From positions 1-64,000 of the forward strand of contig JADNRX010000181.1 of assembly GCA_015501595.1 (NCBI GenBank): DNA of 64,000 bases, in the 5' to 3' direction. The notes under the pieces were generated by a model that saw nothing but the letters and a program-made list of their open reading frames with translations, was not told the origin of the DNA and ran no database searches. Positions 22,342 through 32,369 of the stretch are shown here, in pieces (the first letter of the stretch is position 1; the number at the start of each line of letters is the position of its first letter). Both the position numbers and the translations under genes were made by a program. Source of the stretch: Hymenopellis radicata (lineage: Eukaryota; Basidiomycota; Agaricomycetes; Agaricales; Physalacriaceae).

Positions 22342-24526
22342 TCATGAACTCACTCCAATGTAAAGTGTGAAAGTTACTTTCGGAAAAATCTTTTCCAACC
22401 CTTTTCGTCCCGAGCATCGTCCCCACTCGGGTGGACAAGGCTTCGAAGACGCATCCTCGTTGAGGGTGAATGACCGGAAGTTCTGCATCAGTCGCACCAG
22501 CATGAAAGATATTTCGTTATAAGCAAACTATATCGCGGTCAGTAGACGACGAGAAAGTGATGCGAGTTTCCTCACCTGTTGCCCGAGGCATATCCGTGGA
22601 CCTGCGTTGAAGGGAAGAAATATGAACGGATTTGGGACAAGGTATTTCTTGTTGCGTTCATCCAGGAATCGGTCGGGATCAAACTCGTCAGCTAAAACCC
22701 ACTTAGCACAGCCTGCGACCCGAGAGGAATGAGAACATGCTTACCGTCGGGCCCCCACAAGTCTTTTCTGCGATGCATCACCATCACTGAATATACAACT
22801 CTGTCGACCCTCAGAAGCGGTGGTGGGTTTACCAAGGCAATTACTCACTGTGTATGCGCGGGAACATATATGGGCTTCTCTCCAGGAACGTCTGGGGGAA
22901 GTAGAGCACCTTCGACCGTTTCACGAAGGTTGGCCGGTCTATTGTCGCTTAGGTCAGTTTCACGGAGAAGGAGGAACGGAGCGAAGACGCCATACACAGG
23001 TGGAAAGAGCCGTAATGTTTCTAGATGAACAAGAGACTCAGATACCCGTCCAGACATTCGAAGACGCGCGCACCGTTTATGACCGCCTTCATATACTTTA
23101 ACTCCTTGACATCGCCTATTGCTGGTTGTCGATGTGGTCCCACAACGCGGAAAACTTCAGCTCGAAGTCGGGTCATTACTTCCGGGTGCGTGGCAAGGAA
23201 ATAAACAACAAAGGACAGCGTCGCTGCAGTAGTATCTCGGCCGGCAATGAGAATGTTGATGCTGGTAGCAACCGGTAAGTCTAAGATTGTCCGGCACGGC
23301 GAAGGCTTCGAGACTTACATTTCTTCCCGTACGATAGACACGTCTAACAGTTTGAGATCAGAGCGATGTCAAAGCCATGGAAGTAAGGTACTTGCCATCT
23401 GTCGCACGAACCAAATGATCCAGCAAGGTGTCTCCGGCGTCGTCCTCGTCTCCATTCATATTCTCAGCGTCGACTTGCTTATTACGCTGCATCGCGGCAT
23501 CAATGATGGGATAGATGTACGCGTTCACCTTCTCCATATGCTCGTGTAACAAGTTTTTCTTGATCTCCTGAAGCGGCCACAGAAGCCTCGTTTTCTCACG
23601 ATGGGCTAGAACGAGCATCGTTTTTAAGAACGCATCCGAGAAGGTGTCCGCAGCTGAGGCCGATGCAGTGTCATGAGGATAAGGAAGTGCCGAGGAGAGA
23701 CTGTTGACGCAAGCGCCAAACAAGAACTCGGTGGCGGTATCCATGGTGAAACGCTGAATTAGGTCCTGGAAGTCGACGGGGCCCCAGGCGAAGCCGATCT
23801 TTCATCTTTTGAATGGTGGACATGGCATGTCGGTCGAATAAATCAAAGTGCGTCACCCGGTCTCTGGAAAAGAAAGGGCGGCTGAGCGTACGATGGAATC
23901 TAGAGAACAAGTCAGCATCAGGCAACTCGTAGAACGAAATTCTGAATTGACCTCCACATGTCTCCGTCGGCATTGAAAATGCCTGAACCCAGAACAGGTT
24001 TCATGACGTCGCGGATTGTAGGTCCTACAAAACACTTCAGATCGTCTTCATGTTCATTCAAAAGCAACGAAGACACACCTTTTTCGAACTTGTCAAACTG
24101 CGTAGCGAGAAGTGCTTGGATATGTTTGGGCGATATCGTCGTCGGCAAGGAGAAGCCTCCAAGGTTCAAGTCATAGATTGTGCCATACTCGTCCGCAAAG
24201 TCTTGGAACACCTCGCACGGATATCCAGATTCAGCAGCACGATGCAAGGTCCGTAACACATCAAAGTTGAACGGCAGTTTACCGCGTACCTGAGGCGCCA
24301 GCCTCGCACCCAACGATCGGGCAATACGCTCGTTCCTATAACGAATGACATACCGCCTGCCGACCAAGCCAGACACCGCGAAAAGCAACGATAGAACGGC
24401 CAAGCTCCCTTTCGAAAGAGAAGGCAGGATGTAGCCAGCTAGGAGTGAAAAGCCGGCGACGTAAATGTATCCATAGAAGATAACCTTTGAGATAAAGCGA
24501 GCGCCAGGTGTCAACGTAAAGGGCAT
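22342..24526 (-). CDS. Cytochrome P450 monooxygenase (CYP63-like), one frame break
   Basis: A membrane-anchored haem monooxygenase of the fungal endoplasmic reticulum type. Start is ATG at 24526, followed by two hydrophobic segments. Then come the C-helix ([21 protein letters not shown]), the I-helix oxygen-binding motif ([14 protein letters not shown]), ExxR (ETLR, about 23009), the [15 protein letters not shown] stretch, the FDPDRF motif and the haem loop [10 protein letters not shown] with its cysteine (about 22585). About nine exons have short introns; the one after [10 protein letters not shown] starts with GC rather than GT (gcaagt). A frame change falls at about 23780-23800, between QKMKD and [12 protein letters not shown], with no room for an intron. 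Otherwise complete to the stop at 22342. The CYP63 resemblance is from memory of the 'MKxR...VDFQDL...[12 protein letters not shown]' pattern. The substrate is unknown. Confidence 0.82.
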
Positions 24527-25702
24527 GATGGGAGAGGCCAAAGAGCAATTTCATAGACCGGACTTTGATATGAATGTGACCCTCAGGGCTAGGCGGTGTT
24601 TAAAAGCGGTAACGAGGCGCATTTCGTAGGTACCGCGGCCTGATATCCTAACCCACAAGGTAAGCAGAGCTGTTACACTTGCGGGAAAGTAGACAGCAAA
24701 TTGTCAAGAGGGATGAAGGAAAGAAACAAGAGCGCGTCGGAGTTTGAATTACCTCAGCGCCCAGATTTTCAGTGCGACCCAGCGCTGAAGCTAAGGTCTC
24801 CAATTTCCCAAGACTGAGCAAGATTGAGTATATATAGTACGAGGAACGAACGAAGTTCGTTATCAGTATAGGGTTCGACCGGCGTGAGTGAGCAGGGTCC
24901 TGTACTCCTTCAAGCTTGATGACCGCCCGCCACCATATGGCATATCGTTGCTCGTGTGGACAGGTCATACAGACCACGCCGTGCGAGGGCTAGAGTGTCA
25001 AGAGGAAACCTGAACACGCATATGCCGGATATCAAGCTAGGTAGAAAGTGTATAACCCAAACCAGTCGTCGAAGACACTGGGATCGTTCATGAGCGCGAG
25101 TAAACGTGCTGCCGATTACAGGCCTCGCGAGTGGCGTCAGTGGCGTGCTTGGAGAGCAAAATCAATGCAGTGTGCCCTATGGGCGACGCGCAAGATCACT
25201 GCAAGATCGGAGCGTTGGGGTACAAAAGTTGTCACGCGTTGCGAAGATTGCTGATGGCGTGCCTATGATGAATACTGGCAACAGGGAACAGCCTTGTAAG
25301 TATGCTAACTTCCTCTCATTCATGTGCGGCCCTCGAGCGTTTGTTCCAGACACATATACGTACAGTAATCAAGTAGTACCGTGGTCCATGGGATGTGTCT
25401 TATTTAAATGCTTCCTGAGCCTGCATCACACGCAGGTAGGGAAGAGACCGGGAACCACGAAAGACTTCTGAAGTTATCAGTCGGAGGGCGCTTTGAACGA
25501 CAGCAGGTCGACCGACGGGGCTACCAGGTCAACAATGATAGTGTACGCGATACATTATCTCGTCACATAAATCATCATGCTGAGTGGGAGGCGGGAGGGT
25601 AGTGTTCTGTGCGACAAACTATGGACGTGAAAAGATACTGAAAGTACAAGGCATACATGCCTGGACCATGTAGTGTGCGGATGGGAATACTAAGCAGTTA
25701 AC
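24527..25702. other. Gene-free stretch upstream of the P450 gene
   Basis: Contains the P450 promoter side (24527 onward; 'tatatatagtac' at about 24830 is TATA-like). ORFs at 25048-25602 are short and unfamiliar. Nothing else recognised. Confidence 0.3.
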
Positions 25703-27392
25703 CTAATACATTCTCGGATCGTTTGGTGCGTAACGGCAGATATACAACTTCAACCCCGACTGACGCAGCGCTCTGATGCGCTCATTCTGGGACGGTGTGA
25801 AAGGCATCATGTCTTCGCATGGCGCGTGTAGCGTGACCGAGTCCAGGCATAAAGGGCGAGATTCAGAGTTGTTCGCGCTGTTGCTACAGCGCAGCTCCAG
25901 GATGTCAAGAAACCTATCGATGAAGATGCACAAAGCATCATGATCTGCCTCGCTTGCATAAGAAACATCCATGACAAGAACCCGGAGCGAGGGACATGAC
26001 GCCCATTTCCCGCAAGCAGGAAGGTCAGAACGTCTTGAATAGGCAGTGCAATGCGAAGGAGCGACAGTTCGCGTAAGGATCCACAAAAGCGAAGTAGGGA
26101 GATCACTGTATCAATGCGCGCGGGATCACGAATAGTTAGCTGTGTCAACGTACAACGTGATCGTCGAAACATCGTCTCGAAAATGGACACAATGTCGTCG
26201 CTAGGAGTAACGACCATGAGCTTTTTCAGAGAGGAAGAATGACATCGTCAAGGACGTGGAGAATATTGGCGTTTTCGTGCTCGACTACGAGCTCCTGCAA
26301 GCGGGAAAGTTGGAAGGGCGTTTTTGTATATAAGGTTACGGAATGAATCCCTCGGGCTAGCCTCGTGAAAGGCTGATTATACTCCGCTCGTCCAGTACCG
26401 TCCCAACTGTTTGAAAGTGTCAGAGACAAGAGATGGCTAGTTCTGGATAGGACATCTTTCACAGAACGGGAAGATGTCTCGGCTTCCCCAAGATGCCTGC
26501 TTTGGAGCACGAGGTGTTGAATACCATCCCACGCCAGGTCAATCGAGTGGCGGGCGAGCCACGCGTATGGAACGATGACGAGGCTGCGTAGGGTCTTGGG
26601 AAGGGAAATAGCGGCTGGCGGCATCATACTATACGGCGGGTCAAACCCAAGCGAGAGTTTTTCTAGATCAGTTGAGCCCTGTATGAGGTTCTGAATGGCA
26701 GACCCTTCAAGAAGCCTCGGATCGCAAACGTGAAGACGTAGCTGCTCAACGCGTTTGGCACTTTGAATGAGCAGGGGATATAACGGATGGGTGCAGGGGA
26801 ATAAGGAGTCAATGTAGATATCGAGAGAGAGACGGGAAGTATCTGAGTTGCGGATGTATGTTTCGAGGGATGGAGCAAGGCGCTTGGCACATTCAAAATC
26901 CCAATAATTAATCCCTTCTTGATTACGACACAAACGGGGGTCAGGCAGATACGGCACCGCGAGTTTTCGCCAAAGGAGATGGAAGGATGTGGCAATTTGA
27001 CGCCACGAGCGACAGATCGCAGTGATTTGGTATGGGGTGACACCGATCGATGTTGCAAGGGAAAAGATTTCACAGAGAACATCCGGGGGCACACGTCGGA
27101 TAGGATGAAGTACGATATCATGTTGTACCATCTGGGAAGCCAGCGCGCCGCGCCGCGCCTGCAGATCGGCTAGCGTCTGCTGTGTCTCTTTAATAAGCGC
27201 ATCTAGCCGTTCAAGGCGATTGCGGCCATCGAGACGTAGCCGACGCAATTTAGCCTCTTGGGCATCAGATGGGGCTTCATTTGAAGCTATAAGCAAGGCG
27301 ATATGTGGGGAAGGCTGAAATTCTGGGGTGAATGAATCAACACACGTCGACTTCCTGATTAGCCGCAAAAACTGATTCCAGAAATGTTTCAT
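25703..27392 (-). pseudogene. F-box/LRR-like gene, diverged member with two frame breaks
   Basis: From ATG 27392 (MKHFWNQFLRL) the frame encodes a conserved 'HIALLIASNEAPSDAQ' segment, a coiled coil and the F-box-like stretch IRRVPPDVLCEIFSLA...ITAICRSWRQIA. A leucine-rich region runs to about 26230, where a missing base changes the frame (LPSLKKLMVV expected). A second break is near 26020, before SLRVLVMDVSYAS. The ending LRQSGLKLYICRYAPNDPRMY matches the shared family C-terminus. It is clearly homologous to, but more distant from, the duplicated copies. An upstream exon with donor gtaagc at about 27455 suggests a spliced leader. It could be functional if the indels are sequencing errors. 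Confidence 0.7.
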
Positions 27393-27479
27393 ATTATCTG
27401 GAAAAACTAACACAGAATCAATAATGAATCCAAGTTCGTTATCAAGATGGAGGCTTACCTTGTACTGATATCGATTCAA

Positions 27480-27767
27480 GTCCAGACTGAGGAAACGTGG
27501 TGACCGTTCAAAGCAAACGTGTAAGGCGAGTCAGGGGTACCTTACCAAACTCGGATAAACGCGTCAATAGCACCAAATAAATGCACGCGTTTCCTGTTTC
27601 TCTGGATTGACATTCTTCTTCGGAGATGGCGCATTCGTCCTTCCTTAACCGCTTGGATTTAAGCGTAAACGGCATTTCCAGTCTGACTTCTCCTCTCCAA
27701 AATTCAATATAGCTTTTCTTTACTGCACAGGACGTCGACTCATTTCAAGTTCTCCGTCTGTAGGACT
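27480..27767. other. Upstream region of the diverged F-box gene
   Basis: No further gene seen. A T- and C-rich tract around 27590-27730 may be promoter-like on the minus strand. Confidence 0.3.
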
Positions 27768-28050
27768 CGGATTGACTTCACATTCATTCCGACTTACATA
27801 TACAGTCGTCGGTCACTGTATTAAACTGCCTGAACTACTTAGAGGGGACAGAAAACACAGGCGGAAGCGAATTCAGAATGAAGAAGCTTTGCCGAAAGTC
27901 TCAAAGGCTTTCCAGGCCCGTTCATGCTCATAAGGGGGTGCAGGTGTTGCAATAGATGACGCCTAAAGCAAAGGCGCATCCTTAGCCAAAAGGACATGTT
28001 CCACAAGTGCCGAGAAGTTCTCCAACGCTGTTGTAGGCTCACCCGCGCCG
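27768..28050 (-). repeat. Direct repeat unit 1 (~280 bp)
   Basis: Matches 28488-28755 in the same orientation, from 'gacttcacattcattccgac' through 'gacgcct[a/g]aagcaaaggcgca' to 'ccaacgctgttgtaggctca'. On the minus strand the aligned frame reads like the tail of a protein (EPTTALxxFxxLxxHVLLxKxAPLLQASSI), with stops in this copy. Confidence 0.65.
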
Positions 28051-28094
28051 ATTCCAGTCGTGCAGGATACCACCAATCGACGTTACGTGTCAAG

Positions 28095-28120
28095 GAGTAA
28101 CTTAGGGGCTAACTACCATT
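28095..28120 (-). promoter_or_regulatory. Shared F-box family upstream motif (orphan copy)
   Basis: The motif 'gtcaaggagtaacttaggggctaact' matches 31015-31040 and, in inverse, 9683, 41421 and 46806. Here no F-box gene follows; instead the direct repeat 27768-28050 does, so this is a truncated family flank. The adjoining 'gattccagtcgtgcaggata' text also recurs at 30969. Confidence 0.5.
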
Positions 28121-28343
28121 TGCACTAATGTACTCGCTCGCTAGTGTCAAGTGGAGTCTGGCTTTCAAATTTCGAGAAAGGACCTTTTCCTTGGGGTCAC
28201 GTGACCGCTTGTGACGTTTGTCGTTTCCCCTTTCCCGTTCCCGCTTGGACAGGCGGGCCCCCACTGCACATCCGCAACCCCACTCAAGGCTTGTACCACA
28301 CACAGAAAGATCTAATCATTTCTGTATTGTCATTCACGCGTCC

Positions 28344-28460
28344 ACAATGACCGGAAGCTCAGACTACAAGACACGTTTTCTACGATTCCTCGGGTCCAGT
28401 TCTCCGAGCACTGCCAAGCAAGACACTCTCTCGCCCACCGCCAACAGAAGGATGACGTGA
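28344..28460 (+). other. Short N-terminal-like fragment, related to 32010-32100
   Basis: ATG at 28347 opens a 37-codon frame (MTGSSDYKTRFLRFLGSS). The stretch 'tctccgagcactgccaagca' (about 28399) recurs at about 32072 with related flanks. It looks like a fragment of a repeated sequence, not a whole gene. Confidence 0.35.
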
Positions 28461-28487
28461 CGAGGTTCGTGGTCTGTACCTCTTCGA

Positions 28488-28755
28488 GCATTGACTTCAC
28501 ATTCATTCCGACTTACATATACACAGTCGTCGGTCACTGTATGAAACTGCCTGAACCTGCCCAGTGAAGCGAATTCAACATGAAGCGGATTTGCCGAAAG
28601 TCTCGAGGGTCTTCCCAGGTTGTTACATGCTCATAAGACGGTGCGCATGGTCCAATAGATGACGCCTGAAGCAAAGGCGCATGCTTAGGCAGAAGGACAT
28701 GTCCCGAAAGTGGAAAGAAGCTCCCCAACGCTGTTGTAGGCTCAGCCACATGAGA
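28488..28755 (-). repeat. Direct repeat unit 2 (~270 bp)
   Basis: Second copy of the 27768-28050 repeat. Here the minus-strand frame stays open for 83 codons (28785-28534: SHVAEPTTALGSFFPLSGHVL...), so this copy better preserves the ancestral coding sequence. The product is unidentified. Confidence 0.65.
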
Positions 28756-28943
28756 ACTGCCAGTGGTATGCTTTGCACTTGGCATCGTAATCGGCTTGAA
28801 AACGTTTATTATTATGGCCTACCCTGCGTGTATGTACCTTGTTACAGAATACAAGGGTAGTTCAACTAAACATAAATAAGATCATTACGCTCGTCGTACA
28901 AGAAATACTAGGTCTTTGCCTCGAACAACATTGGGTATCGTAC

Positions 28944-30656
28944 TCAGAGCCAGTACGGTCTAGGATCCTTTTTAGCATATCGACAAATGTAGAGTAGTAG
29001 ACCGGATGCACGCAGTGCCTTGATACGCTGGTGCTGGGCGTCCGTGAAATCGAATACTTCTTCAGAGGGTGCGTGCAGCGTAAATGATTCCAAGTCTACG
29101 CGTGAGGCCGCACTAGTGTCGGGCGCATCAGCGAGTCTCCGGTGGGACTCCAAGAATGCCAGGATGCCGTCAGCGATAACAACCTGTGTTGCGGCAGTAA
29201 AATCGTTTACAAAAGAGATGTCGACTGCGAGAACGCGTAGCTGGGGAAGGGATTCTAGCGAGGAAAGAAGCCGTGTAATGGAATGGGCAGCGTCGATGTC
29301 AAGGAGAGATAATTCCCGGAGTAAACCACACTGATGTAGCAGAGAATCCACGGCATCGATGTTGTCGACAGCATCGCGTGCATTTCCGAGGCTCTGCAAA
29401 GTAAGATGCCGCAAGGTACAGCCCGATATTCTAAGCATGCCTTCGACGTGTAGCAATGTTTCGCGCGAACCTCCTTTGATAACCAACCGCGCCAAGGATG
29501 GAGTGGAAACGTTAGCCAGCACATCGTAGAGGGATGGCGTGCAAGGCTCGATAACCAGGTCCGCCAAATGAGCAATGGTAATCACTGACCCATCGGTAGC
29601 GCGAGGTCCATCCTCCGCCGGGATGGATCCGACTTCCCAGTCATCAGAGAAGGTAAGACGACGAAGATTGAGCACTTTGGCAAGAATATCAAGAGTGGAA
29701 CGGGCCGATGTACCTTTACGGCCGAAATATCGAACTCGGAGGACAAGGCTTTCCAGGTGACTCCAGTTGAGATCGACCCGTGGGTTGGAGAATGTGGCAT
29801 ACGGGGTAATGCTAAGATGTTGTAGACTGCGTGTAGGAGAAAATGTGGGTATTGTTGGAACGGGGCCGCCGCCGGTTACGCACAAATCCATGGCCTCCAA
29901 TGACGTTAGGCAACTAGTGAATACCCGGAACTGCAGCGAGTCGCAGATCTGGAGATCGGAAGTGCTAATGCGAATTCGCTGGATGCGACTGGCAACGCAC
30001 AGAAGCAAGGCGTATGTGGGTACGGCATGCGAAAATCTATCGTCCACGGGTAAGTCGATCCAGAGAGGGCATAAAGCCGCACGAGAAATGGCAATTGCCG
30101 TGCCATTGCCCTTCGGTTCGTCCTTCTTTTCAGGACCGTAAACGGTGGCCCTTGCCTGAGACATTCGCTGAACGCTTGCCCACGGCGCGGGAACAGACCG
30201 AACTAAGACACGGCATTGCCGCCATAGTCGCGGAAACGTCACCGTAATATCATTCCATGAGCGACATACACCGGCAAGGAATCTGGGTGGAACTAAGTAG
30301 AAATGGGAGGGATTTTTGGTATTGCGCGCGCAGGCGAAGAGGAAGATTTCACGGAGAATATCGGCGGGAAGTCGGCGGACAGGGTTTAGTACCAGGCGGT
30401 GGTGTTCCACCTTCCACGCCAGTGCATCCCGTTCGACCATCACGCCCTCAAGGGTCTGCTGTAACTCCCCGATAATCGTGTCGAGCTCAGCTAAGCGCTT
30501 CACACCGTTGACTCGGATGCTGCGAAACTCCTCCTCCTGACTGGGGGAAGGAGGATCGTTTGTCGCCATCAATCGCGCGATATCGGGAGAGGGCTGCGGC
30601 TCGCTTGCGCGATATCCAACACATATAGATTGACAGTGACTACAACGATGACCCAT
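28944..30656 (-). CDS. F-box/LRR-like protein, intact family member (copy C)
   Basis: A single uninterrupted frame of 570 residues from ATG 30656 (MGHRCSHCQSICVGYRASEP). A cysteine-rich start (C-x2-C-x3-C) is followed by a coiled coil (about residues 42-85) and an F-box-like domain (about 90-148: NPVRRLPADILREIFLFACA...FLAGVCRSWNDI...LWRQC). Leucine-rich sequence runs to the end, YAKKDPRPYWL. The predicted role is a Skp1-binding substrate receptor; the target is unknown. The ATG follows the same leader intron as copy A (donor gtaagt about 30718, acceptor ttcatag). It is the only undamaged member among the closely related copies A, B, C and D, so it is probably the functional one. The residues after PRMY/PRPY differ slightly, extending the tail by two. 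Confidence 0.82.
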   Translation of the reverse strand: MGHRCSHCQSICVGYRASEPQPSPDIARLMATNDPPSPSQEEEFRSIRVNGVKRLAELDTIIGELQQTLEGVMVERDALAWKVEHHRLVLNPVRRLPADILREIFLFACARNTKNPSHFYLVPPRFLAGVCRSWNDITVTFPRLWRQCRVLVRSVPAPWASVQRMSQARATVYGPEKKDEPKGNGTAIAISRAALCPLWIDLPVDDRFSHAVPTYALLLCVASRIQRIRISTSDLQICDSLQFRVFTSCLTSLEAMDLCVTGGGPVPTIPTFSPTRSLQHLSITPYATFSNPRVDLNWSHLESLVLRVRYFGRKGTSARSTLDILAKVLNLRRLTFSDDWEVGSIPAEDGPRATDGSVITIAHLADLVIEPCTPSLYDVLANVSTPSLARLVIKGGSRETLLHVEGMLRISGCTLRHLTLQSLGNARDAVDNIDAVDSLLHQCGLLRELSLLDIDAAHSITRLLSSLESLPQLRVLAVDISFVNDFTAATQVVIADGILAFLESHRRLADAPDTSAASRVDLESFTLHAPSEEVFDFTDAQHQRIKALRASGLLLYICRYAKKDPRPYWL

Positions 30657-31045
30657 GAAGTCCGCTATGAAAGACGACGTCAAATTAGAATGATGACCAC
30701 CTTAGTAGCGGACTTACAAGTACGAGTTGAGTACGATGGATAGGACAAGGAGGATAGGACAATTTTCTTGAAGGCTTTGTCGAAGACGATGAGGGCTCTG
30801 GATAACGTCGAAGCCTCAAGGCGCTTATGCAAAGGGCAGCTCCGTATAAGTTTTCACACCATCAGGTGAACGACGCGTCAAATGACATAGAAGCCAGAGG
30901 CGACCCGTAAAAGGAGAAATCAGTAAAGCCACGAGCTCAGTCTCTGTGGCAGGCAAGGTGACCGGCGCGATTCCAGTCGTACAGGATACAGTATAACCAA
31001 GCGAGGTTACACGTCAAGGAGTAACTTAGGGGCTAACTGCCGAAG
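30657..31045 (-). promoter_or_regulatory. Leader and shared upstream motif of F-box copy C
   Basis: Contains the leader exon and intron, blocks related to 10021-10170 ('gagggctctggataacgtcgaag', 'ccatcaggtgaacgacgcgtc') and the family motif 'gtcaaggagtaacttagggg' at 31015-31034. Confidence 0.5.
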
Positions 31046-32369
31046 GAGGATGCGCCGCGCTGCCGAGTTCGTTCTCATCTCTGCGCTTTCTATGATGCGC
31101 GCGCCATCGGCTATTTCACAACACTACTATCTTCAGAGCGCCGTTCATAAATCGCGCCGAATGTTCCGTGTTTTGATTTATGATACTCACCTTCGTGGTC
31201 GTGTTCACGAATTTGGTGTACTTAGGACTGTCCACTGGCGGCTCGACGATACTTACTTGCATTCAAAGCGTCGCTCCGCTCCACGCTGGAGAATGTTCCC
31301 GCCTATCGGCCTCATTCACTCCACTATCAACCCGCCCACGTCCTCGTCCTCTGCATTCGACCACAAGGAAGTGGCAAGTGCATACTAGCCCTCCAGGCCG
31401 ACCAAACGTCAGCTCAAGTAAGCACGTACTATGCTTGCTCGTTCAGACCACTCTACTCGCGATCAGGTTGGCAGACTTGCGTCCACAAGTTTTGTTTTCT
31501 CCCCCCTGCTCATCGTACAAGCATCATCCATTCCAGTCAAGTGGCGTGAAAGTCCCCTCCTCCTCGCAATCAGTGTAGGGACCGACTTGGATGACGTTAT
31601 CTATGGATGGATGGCATCCAAGTCCACATGAATACCATCCGCGAAAAAACTTGCAGCGCATTCACGCGAAACTGGGCCTCTACAAAAGCTCCCTAAATCA
31701 GTGGCGCTGAAGGACGTAGCATTCTCATCAGAATTCCTAAATGGGCGTACTACTAGTGTATTCCGAATTGCACGTACTTAATCCGATGTCGTTTTCAAAA
31801 TAGGTGCAATGGACACGTCCACCGGCGTAAGATAACAAACTTGTCCTGCGCAGAAGGACCTCCCTTTCTCCTGATGGACGTACTGGTGTATTCAATCCTC
31901 ACCTCGCACATACTGTAAATGAACTGCACATAATCTGATCTCTTTTTCAAAATCACAGCTCCAAGGTGTTATCGATACATCCCATTCTCACCGAGCATGA
32001 ACAATATAAACTGTCCTACCTCTCAAGTTGCTAGACACGCTTTCTACGTTTCACATGCCTCCGGTCCATTTCTCCGAGCACTGCCAAGCATGCAGATAAA
32101 GTCGGTCCGCCAGCCCACTTTCCTCAGCTCCCCACTCCAAATACTAATAGCGGACGAAAGAAACCATCACATTCATACCGAACCGAACGCCACCAAGGAC
32201 CATTAACAAACGAAACCAGATAATATACATAAGGAATAACAACCTAATCAGTGTCACTGTATACACGAAGACGAAGAATAATATACACCAAGAATAACAA
32301 CCAATGCAAGTAGTCCTAGCTCTGAAACTCGAATAGTCTTCCCATCACAAAAGATGCAAGAAAAAACTC
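31046..32369. other. Unassigned region with repeat fragments
   Basis: A plus-strand frame at 31180 opens with hydrophobic residues (MILTFVVVFTNLVYLGLSTG), but the rest is not a membrane protein I know. 32010-32100 is related to 28344-28425. The last 130 bases are A-rich and lie downstream of the 4CXXC gene's stop. Confidence 0.3.

Noticed and set aside
31180..31578. Possible membrane protein starting with a hydrophobic segment
   Set aside because: Only one hydrophobic stretch; the rest is Ser/Pro-rich and unlike any transporter or receptor family I know.
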